From Clostridia bacterium (GTDB taxonomy: Bacteria; Bacillota_E; SLMV01; PUMD01), in assembly GCA_003562655.1 (NCBI GenBank), contig PWUC01000134.1:1-5531 (forward strand): DNA of 5,531 nucleotides. Direction: 5' to 3'. Numbering within the stretch: position 1 is the stretch's first letter; every line of letters begins with the position of its first letter. The position numbers and the translations under genes were made by a program. Shown here in pieces: positions 1 to 4,393 of this stretch. The notes beneath the pieces are model-generated. The model searched no databases. It saw only the letters and a program-made list of their open reading frames with translations, and was not told the DNA's origin.

Positions 1-228
1 ATACTCGAGGCCGGACGCGCCGGGGGGCTTAATGCCGTCGCCATGGCCAGCGGTGCCGGCCACGATGCCCAGACCTTTGCCCCCGTCGTACCGACGGGCA
101 TGATCTTCATTCCCAGCAGGGGCGGTCTGAGTCACTGCCCCGACGAGTACAGTGAGCCGGAGTGGGTGGCCAATGGTGCCCAGGTTTTGCTCAGGACAGT
201 CCTGGAGCTTGCAGCCAGGGAGGGCTGA
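1..228 (+). CDS. M20-family Zn-dependent amidohydrolase (allantoate amidohydrolase / N-carbamoyl-L-amino-acid hydrolase type), C-terminal fragment
   Basis: The reading frame is open from the first base to a TGA at 226-228 and gives the last 75 residues of a protein whose start lies left of the window. The segment contains S-G-A-G-H-D-A-Q (fragment residues 17-24), then P-T-G-M-I-F-I-P-S-R-G-G-L-S-H-C-P-D-E. This is the C-terminal signature of the hydantoinase/carbamoylase branch of peptidase family M20. In that family the His of the G-x-S-H motif (His45 of the fragment) is a ligand of the dinuclear metal site. Family members hydrolyse ureido or amide bonds of allantoate, N-carbamoyl amino acids or beta-ureidopropionate, and act in the cytosol in purine, pyrimidine or amino-acid salvage. 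The substrate cannot be told from this fragment. A Cys follows the metal His where Ser or Asn is common. The gene converges on the GT2 gene and nothing else here is clearly linked to it. Confidence 0.88.
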   Translation: MLEAGRAGGLNAVAMASGAGHDAQTFAPVVPTGMIFIPSRGGLSHCPDEYSEPEWVANGAQVLLRTVLELAAREG

Positions 229-413
229 GGATGAACTGACTGATTGCCGCAGCGGCGTTCACCTGTGATCGTGTTCAGGCCATCCCTGACCCCGGTCGCC
301 CCGACAGAGAGCCCGAAGGGTCACAGGCGAAGCATGAACTTTCGAAGCCAGACCCCCAAGGGGACTAACGTCGGGGCAGAAAACAACGGGGGCGACGGGG
401 AGGGGAGGCGCTC
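229..413. other. Convergent intergenic region, no gene seen
   Basis: This lies between the 3' ends of the amidohydrolase (+) and the GT2 gene (-). Short open frames here have no recognisable content. A small inverted repeat, GCCG-CAG-CGGC at 246-256, lies 18 nt after the amidohydrolase stop and could be the base of a weak terminator hairpin, but no T-run follows on either strand. I find no clear intrinsic terminator. If the GT2 reading frame really ends earlier (see its entry), this spacer would be longer. Confidence 0.5.
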
Positions 414-1328
414 TCATCTCTGGCCGCGGCTTCTGCGATTCCTCCGTTGGGATGGCCATTCGAAAAGGGGCGCGGTGGTCGCCGGGGGCGACACCTCCCC
501 GGGCTGATCATCGCGATCCTGCCTTCCGCCGTCGCCCCTGAACCCCACAACGCGCTTCCATCCGTGGACATCCGTCTGGAAGACGGGCTCCCGGGGATCT
601 CCCCAGCGCTTCAGTGTGTCCCGGACATTCCACTCCGTCATGAAGGAGTAGATGTCCATCTTGTTCTCGGTCTGGTTGTAGTCGTGGCGCCGATGCACGT
701 ACAGTATCTCGTCGATCCAGTGGAAGCGATAGTGCTCGATCAGGCGGAAGAGGATGCGCTTGTCCTCGAGATAACGCCCCTCATACGGATCATCCGTCGG
801 CCAACCGCCGATGCGCCGCAGGGCGGAGGTGCGGTAGAATCGCGGCCAGATGGAGGCGTTGGAGAGCAGGAGATGATAGCGGTCCCGGTACTGCTGTCCC
901 TCCTTGATAAGGTATCTCTTCTGGATGATTCGTGACGCTGGAGAGGATTCCTCCACGTACACCTTCATGTTGCCGTGCAGCACACCCACATCGGGCGAGA
1001 CCCTCTCAGCTTCGGCAACCAGGACCCCGAGGGCATGGTTCGGGAACCAATCATCGGCGTCCAACTGTACCACCCACGGGGTGTCCACCCGCTGCAACCC
1101 CGCGTTGGAGGCCCTCGACTGTCCCAGGTTGACGGGGTTGTCTATCACCGTTGCCCGGGTGCTTTGCAGAAGGTCCCGGGATCTTTCCAGGCTGTCATCG
1201 GTTGATCCATCGTTGACCACGATGATCCTCCACTTCCGGTAGCTCTGAGTCAGCACGCTCCGAAGGGCATCCTGGAGGTAGTCTCCCGGATTGTAGGATG
1301 GAATGAGGACAGTAACCTGCTCGTTCAA
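414..1328 (-). CDS. Family 2 glycosyltransferase (GT-A fold)
   Basis: A 304-residue protein that should transfer a sugar from a nucleotide-sugar donor to a surface glycan, lipid or protein acceptor. The GT2 features are clear: N-terminal V-T-V-L-I-P-S-Y-N, N-D-G-S-T-D around Asp40 for nucleotide binding, the metal/UDP motif L-D-A-D-D at 89-93, and E-D at 188-189 in the usual place of the catalytic base. H-R-R-H-D-Y-N-Q at 212-219 sits where family members have a donor-binding loop. I see no membrane segment, so it is probably cytosolic or peripheral. The start is TTG at 1328-1326. It follows the TGA of the upstream GT-D gene after one nucleotide and has a GAGGAAG ribosome site six bases upstream, so the pair is one operon with likely coupled translation. 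Residues from about 264 onward are rich in Arg, Pro and Gly and do not look like the family's C-terminus; a late frameshift or read-through tail is possible. Confidence 0.88.
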   Translation of the reverse strand: MNEQVTVLIPSYNPGDYLQDALRSVLTQSYRKWRIIVVNDGSTDDSLERSRDLLQSTRATVIDNPVNLGQSRASNAGLQRVDTPWVVQLDADDWFPNHALGVLVAEAERVSPDVGVLHGNMKVYVEESSPASRIIQKRYLIKEGQQYRDRYHLLLSNASIWPRFYRTSALRRIGGWPTDDPYEGRYLEDKRILFRLIEHYRFHWIDEILYVHRRHDYNQTENKMDIYSFMTEWNVRDTLKRWGDPREPVFQTDVHGWKRVVGFRGDGGRQDRDDQPGEVSPPATTAPLFEWPSQRRNRRSRGQR

Positions 1329-1329
1329 C

Positions 1330-2046
1330 TCAAACTTCCTCTCTGTTGTACCTGCTCACGAGGTCCTCGTAGTATTGCTGGCAGTCTATGTGGCCGACGC
1401 CGTCTATCAGCAGGTCCAGGGCATGGCCGAAGTCGATGGCGATCCTGCCGGTTGTGCTGGCGATGTCAGGACAGAGTATGGTGGCGGGGACGCCCCCGGC
1501 GACCAGGGCGATGTCGAAGTCAGTGGAGTTCAGCGTGTTCAGAACCGGCTCCATGTCCTCAAAGCCTTCCAGTACCCGGGCCTCGACGGCGTCTGCCTTA
1601 CTGAGTTTGGAAATGACCTCGGGGGCCCGTCGGCCCACCACAGCGATCTTCCGGTGTCTCAGGAGGTCGCCAAAGTCGGGGCGACACACCATGTAGTGGG
1701 TGACCCAGGCGCTGCATGTGACGGGTGGGTCAAGCTCATAGTGTTCGAAGATCTGCCTCATGCGCCCCTTCCACTTGCCGGTGTGATGACGCGTGCCCAC
1801 CACACTGGCACTCCGTATGGCGTCGATGATGCGGTCGGTTATGCTGCTGTCCAGATGCGTGATCCCGCAGTACTCCGTCCAGGCATCGAAATCGACCATG
1901 TCATACTGCCAGGTGTGATACCGTATGACGAACATCTCGGCGTGTCCAACCCTGATCAGCGAGAAGGGGACGCCCCTCCGGTGGGCCTGATCGATGCTCC
2001 TCATGACCTCGACGGTGTCCATGGAGTGGGGAACGGTACCTCGCAT
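1330..2046 (-). CDS. GT-D-fold glycosyltransferase domain protein (DUF1792-like)
   Basis: A 238-residue protein. The stretch P-F-S-L-I-R-V-G-H-A-E at residues 27-37 matches the N-terminal signature of GT-D glycosyltransferases, a fold first described for the DUF1792 domain of a streptococcal adhesin-glycosylating enzyme. The C-terminal half has further fold-like segments, such as K-I-A-V-V-G-R-R-A-P near 134-143 and a D-I-A-L-V-A-G-G-V-P glycine-rich turn, followed by a terminal I-A-I-D-F-G-H-A-L-D motif typical of this family. In characterised members the motif is D-x-E and binds the metal and nucleotide sugar; here the first Asp is His35 (CAC), leaving H-A-E. Activity may therefore be altered, or this may be a subfamily with His. 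ATG 2046 is preceded by AAAGGGTGG. It is the first gene of an operon with GT2. The acceptor is unknown; a surface glycan or glycoprotein is likely from the pairing with GT2. Confidence 0.8.
   Translation of the reverse strand: MRGTVPHSMDTVEVMRSIDQAHRRGVPFSLIRVGHAEMFVIRYHTWQYDMVDFDAWTEYCGITHLDSSITDRIIDAIRSASVVGTRHHTGKWKGRMRQIFEHYELDPPVTCSAWVTHYMVCRPDFGDLLRHRKIAVVGRRAPEVISKLSKADAVEARVLEGFEDMEPVLNTLNSTDFDIALVAGGVPATILCPDIASTTGRIAIDFGHALDLLIDGVGHIDCQQYYEDLVSRYNREEV
1335..1341 (-). promoter_or_regulatory. Ribosome binding site fixing the TTG start of the GT2 gene
   Basis: GAGGAAG on the minus strand lies six bases before TTG 1328-1326 and inside the last codons of the GT-D gene. This placement supports the TTG start and coupling between the two glycosyltransferases. 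Confidence 0.75.
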
Positions 2047-2146
2047 TATCCACCCTTTCTGAGGTGCAGGTTTCGGTTTCCTGGGATCAGTCTATTCGGC
2101 AGCGACCGGGGCCGCCCGTGGTGATTGCACAGGAACAACCCGCTTC

Positions 2147-2171
2147 CTGCGGAGCAAAGGGCCGTCCGCAG
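2147..2171. repeat. Inverted repeat CTGCGGA-N11-TCCGCAG
   Basis: The arms 2147-2153 and 2165-2171 are perfectly complementary, with an 11-nt loop. It lies about 100 bp upstream of the GT-D start and 226 bp upstream of the SOD start. It could be an operator or part of a structured leader RNA of the minus-strand operon. In GC-rich DNA a 7-bp match can also arise by chance. Confidence 0.4.
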
Positions 2172-2186
2172 CGGCATCCGGGGCCG

Positions 2187-2202
2187 CCTGGATTCCTCCA
2201 GG
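2187..2202. repeat. Hairpin CCTGGA-TTCC-TCCAGG
   Basis: This is a perfect 6-bp stem with a four-base loop, 15 bases from the preceding inverted repeat. Read on the minus strand, the stem-loop contains GGAGG, so it would sequester an anti-16S-like sequence. No T-run follows, so it is not a standard terminator. Confidence 0.4.
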
Positions 2203-2382
2203 AGCAGCCCCCCCGCGGAACCGGGTCCTTCGCATGCCCCCCATCGACACCCGATCCCCCGGGCGAACATGGGCCACTGAAAGCGGGCCCCTGCACGGTC
2301 TATCCATCCGGAGTTATGACCAGGGTCGCTTCTTCCAGTATCAACAGCACCCCTGTGCCGAAGACTGCGTAAAATGAGCGGG

Positions 2383-2388
2383 AAGGGG
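2383..2388 (+). promoter_or_regulatory. Ribosome binding site for the SOD TTG start
   Basis: AAGGGG lies eight bases upstream of TTG 2397. An in-frame TAA at 2370-2372 and the absence of any ATG or GTG codon between it and 2397 make TTG the first possible start. Confidence 0.7.
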
Positions 2389-2396
2389 GTGCCCCG

Positions 2397-3104
2397 TTGA
2401 CTGACCTGAGAGACGATCCCGGCCCTGCTGGTGTGCAGCTGCGCCCCGACGATGGGTTCTTCGATGCCGGTACAGAGGGTTATCTGCCCGCCTCGGTGCC
2501 GCGAGGAGGACATGAACTGCCGCCCCTGCCGTATTCCTACGACGCCCTGGAGCCCTTCATATCGGCAAAGATCCTCCGCATACATCATCTCACACATCAC
2601 GCAGCCTACATCGATGGATTGAACCTGGCGGAACTGGCCCTGGTGGAGGCCAGAATGCAGGGGGATTTTGCGCTGGTGCGGCACTGGGAAAGGGAACTGG
2701 CCTTCAACGGGTCAGGAGATATTCTGCACACTCTCTACTGGTTGAACATGACACCCAGGCCGCCCAACGGGCCGCCTCCGGGGGTGCAGAGGTTGCTGGA
2801 ACGCGACTATGGAAGCCTTGAGAAGTTCCAGCGTCACTTCGCCGAGGCTGCCGCCCGGGTGGCGGGCAGTGGCTGGGCGGCCCTGGTCTGGCAGCCAGAA
2901 TACGGAAGGAGTGAGATCCTCGCTCCCGAGCGGCATGAGAACATGACCCAGTGGGGGGTCATACCCCTGCTGATCGTCGATGTCTGGGAGCACGCCTACT
3001 ACCTGCAGTATCAGGCCCGGCGACGAGAGTACCTCGATGCCTGGTGGCAGGTCGTCGACTGGTATCGGGTTCAGCAGCGGCTTGTGCGGGCGGTGGACGT
3101 GTAG
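2397..3104 (+). CDS. Superoxide dismutase, Fe/Mn family
   Basis: A 235-residue enzyme that dismutates superoxide to oxygen and hydrogen peroxide, expected to be cytosolic since no signal peptide is visible. The catalytic core begins at L-P-P-L-P-Y-S-Y-D-A-L-E-P (41-53). The four metal ligands are present: His63 in I-H-H-L-T-H-H, His111 in G-D-I-L-H-T-L-Y-W, and Asp195 and His199 in D-V-W-E-H-A-Y-Y. Second-sphere His67 and Tyr71 are also in place. Gly107, four residues before His111, follows the Mn-SOD pattern rather than the Fe-SOD Gln. The second-sphere Gln that Mn-type enzymes carry in an N-Q-D or H-Q-N motif appears here as Glu181 in R-H-E-N-M-T-Q-W-G. About 40 residues precede the core, acidic and Pro/Gly-rich, as in the long SODs of Bacillota. 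The start is TTG with a good ribosome site. The gene stands alone, divergent from the glycosyltransferases and convergent with the M42 gene. Metal preference cannot be decided from sequence. Confidence 0.93.
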   Translation: MTDLRDDPGPAGVQLRPDDGFFDAGTEGYLPASVPRGGHELPPLPYSYDALEPFISAKILRIHHLTHHAAYIDGLNLAELALVEARMQGDFALVRHWERELAFNGSGDILHTLYWLNMTPRPPNGPPPGVQRLLERDYGSLEKFQRHFAEAAARVAGSGWAALVWQPEYGRSEILAPERHENMTQWGVIPLLIVDVWEHAYYLQYQARRREYLDAWWQVVDWYRVQQRLVRAVDV

Positions 3105-3127
3105 GGCAGCCAGAGAGCCGGCTGCCC
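3104..3127. terminator. Possible bidirectional terminator hairpin between convergent SOD and M42 genes
   Basis: A perfect 8-bp inverted repeat, GGGCAGCC (3104-3111) and GGCTGCCC (3120-3127), has an 8-nt loop. It begins at the last base of the SOD stop codon and ends 7 bp from the M42 stop. The position is what a shared terminator would have. No T-run follows on either strand, so it would be a U-less hairpin or an RNA-stabilising 3' end. Confidence 0.5.
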
Positions 3128-3134
3128 CCTGGAA

Positions 3135-4208
3135 TCAGATGAAGCTGAAGTCTGATCCGTATTCGTGCATCTCCCTCACCACTGCCGCCAGCAGCCGGGT
3201 GGTGTGTTCGAGGTCGCGAAGGTCTGCCATCTCCACGGGGGAGTGAGAGTAACGACGGGGTATGGTGACGGAACCGGCGGCGATTCCATGTCCGGCCAGC
3301 TGCATGACGGCGGCATCGTTGTTGCCCCCGCTGAAGATCACCGGTTGATAGGGGATGCCGTGTCTTTCGGCCGTCGAGACCAGGATCTGGCGTATCCTGG
3401 GGGGGACGGGAGCCCTGCCCCCGGGTCCGCTGATGAGGGCGTATACGGGGCCCCTGCCAATCTCGGTGTGCAGGAGGTTGCGGCTCACATCGGGGGTGCC
3501 CCCGCAGGGTATGGTGTCCAGGGCCAGGGCGAAGTCGGGGCGGATTCGTTCTGCCGCGACCGTGGCTCCCCGCAGGCCGGTCTCCTCCTGGACCGTGAAC
3601 ACCGCCCACAGCTCCCCGCCGAAATCTTCGTCTTTCAGCTCCTGCAGGACCTGCCACAATACGGCACAACCGGCCCGGTTGTCCACGCCTGCTCCGGCGA
3701 AGCGGTGGCCGTCGGCGAACATCGACAGCTCATCATGGTAGGTTATCGGGGTGCCGATGGTGACTCCCAGGTCTTCTGCTGCCTCCCGGCTGTCGACACC
3801 GATGTCAACATACAGGTCCTCCATTGCTGGAACTCGCCTGCGCTCATCGGGGGTCTGGTAGTGGCCGGCCTTGACGCCGATCACGCCGAAGACATCTCCG
3901 ACGCGGACCTTTCTTCCCACCAGCAGGCCTGCCAGGATGCCCCCGATTCTCTCCAGCCGGAGAAATCCGTCATCATCGACGTAACGGACGGCGGCCCCGA
4001 TCTGGTCTGAGTGAGCTGCGATGAGGAGCCTGGGCCCCTTCCCGCTCCCTTTCCTCCTCGCAAGGACATTGCCCAGAGGGTCGACCTCAAGGGAGTCGGC
4101 GAACCGGCATATTTCTGACTGCAGCAGCTGTATGACCTGGGTCTCGTGACCCGAGATGCCCTGCAGTCCGGTCAGGCGTTTCAGCTTCTTCCACAGATGC
4201 TCCTTCAC
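3135..4208 (-). CDS. M42-family metallo-aminopeptidase (TET / glutamyl aminopeptidase type)
   Basis: A 357-residue protein, the usual length for M42 aminopeptidases, which form large dodecameric shells in the cytosol and trim amino acids from peptide N-termini. Numbered from GTG 4208, the dinuclear metal site is complete: His66 and Asp68 in A-H-S-D-Q-I-G, bridging Asp176 in G-V-D-N-R-A-G-C-A, catalytic Glu208 and ligand Glu209 in Q-E-E-T-G-L-R-G-A, Asp231 in A-L-D-T-I-P, and His322 in R-Y-S-H-S-P-V-E. These positions match the spacing known from archaeal TET peptidases. The usual A-H-M-D-E-I-G reads H-S-D-Q-I-G here. An ATG at 4226 would add six residues, but it has no ribosome site of its own, and the six codons themselves contain GGAAGGAG eight bases before GTG 4208, so GTG is preferred. 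The enzyme probably acts in peptide turnover; its substrate preference is not visible. It is divergent from tldD. Confidence 0.92.
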   Translation of the reverse strand: MKEHLWKKLKRLTGLQGISGHETQVIQLLQSEICRFADSLEVDPLGNVLARRKGSGKGPRLLIAAHSDQIGAAVRYVDDDGFLRLERIGGILAGLLVGRKVRVGDVFGVIGVKAGHYQTPDERRRVPAMEDLYVDIGVDSREAAEDLGVTIGTPITYHDELSMFADGHRFAGAGVDNRAGCAVLWQVLQELKDEDFGGELWAVFTVQEETGLRGATVAAERIRPDFALALDTIPCGGTPDVSRNLLHTEIGRGPVYALISGPGGRAPVPPRIRQILVSTAERHGIPYQPVIFSGGNNDAAVMQLAGHGIAAGSVTIPRRYSHSPVEMADLRDLEHTTRLLAAVVREMHEYGSDFSFI

Positions 4209-4216
4209 GGGATGAT

Positions 4217-4224
4217 CTCCTTCC
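4217..4224 (-). promoter_or_regulatory. Ribosome binding site that selects GTG 4208 for the M42 gene
   Basis: GGAAGGAG on the minus strand ends eight bases before GTG 4208-4206. It overlaps the alternative ATG at 4226, upstream of which only AAACCTC is found. Confidence 0.7.
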
Positions 4225-4264
4225 ATGAGGTTTCAGTGGGATCTGCTCTGTGTCTTATTCCCCT

Positions 4265-4284
4265 GGGAGGCTGCGATTCCTCCC
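4265..4284. promoter_or_regulatory. Operator-like inverted repeat GGGAGG-N8-CCTCCC
   Basis: Perfect 6-bp arms at 4265-4270 and 4279-4284 lie in the 185-bp spacer between the divergent M42 and tldD genes, about 57 bp upstream of the M42 GTG and 110 bp upstream of the tldD start. It could bind a regulator of one or both genes, or form a hairpin in the M42 leader. I find no convincing -35/-10 pair near it. The rest of the spacer holds no gene. Confidence 0.3.
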
Positions 4285-4381
4285 CTTAATACAGGATTCT
4301 CTGCCTCTACTGGAGAAATCTATTACCAAAGACCGGGCAGGGTTCTGGCAGGTAATGTTGGGATGGTAGGATCCAGGGGAT

Positions 4382-4386
4382 GGAGG
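4382..4386 (+). promoter_or_regulatory. Ribosome binding site for the tldD TTG start
   Basis: GGAGG lies seven bases upstream of TTG 4394. The next in-frame ATG (4403) would be 16 bases away, too far, so TTG is the better start. Confidence 0.75.
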
Positions 4387-4393
4387 AATCATC

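Larger units (their letters stand above)
2047..2396. other. 350-bp divergent intergenic region with two compact inverted repeats
   Basis: This separates the glycosyltransferase operon (-) from the superoxide dismutase (+), so it should hold both promoters. I see no convincing sigma-70 -35/-10 pair on either strand; a TAAAAT at 2370-2375 upstream of the SOD has no good -35 partner. Two stem-loops stand out: a 7-bp stem at 2147-2153/2165-2171 and a 6-bp stem with a TTCC tetraloop at 2187-2192/2197-2202. A weaker 5-bp pairing joins 2271-2275 and 2286-2290. Open frames here are short and of low complexity. I recognise no known riboswitch class. Confidence 0.5.

Noticed and set aside
447..1242. 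Two overlapping open frames on + opposite the GT2 gene
   Set aside because: Antisense shadows of a clear GT2 protein; no independent motifs or ribosome sites.
1303..2124. Long open frame of 273 codons on + opposite the GT-D gene
   Set aside because: It runs antisense to a recognisable GT-D protein and its translation has no family motifs; it reflects high GC content.
2272..2290. GCCACTG followed by a GC-rich run, suggestive of a cobalamin riboswitch
   Set aside because: The B12 box (A-G-C-C-A-G-G-A-G-A-C-C-type) and the CCCCGCAACTGT-like core are absent on the same strand.
2370..2375. TAAAAT as a -10 box for the SOD gene
   Set aside because: No acceptable -35 element 16-18 bp upstream, and it would leave only a 15-20 nt leader.
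2046..2684. Open frame of 212 codons on - spanning the SOD start and the intergenic region
   Set aside because: Its first half is antisense to the SOD coding sequence and has no motifs. Only its last 43 codons lie in non-coding DNA; they are reported separately as a possible leader ORF.
3165..4010. Long open frame of 281 codons on + opposite the M42 gene
   Set aside because: The minus strand encodes a complete M42 active site here; the plus frame has no recognisable domain.
433..4283. Identical 13-mer CTGCGATTCCTCC at 433-445 and 4271-4283
   Set aside because: One copy is inside the GT2 coding region, and about one such 13-base match over both strands is expected by chance in a window this size.
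4295..4320. Imperfect inverted repeat GATTCTC / GAGAAATC upstream of tldD
   Set aside because: The arms match only with a bulged base and the motif is short; not distinguishable from chance.
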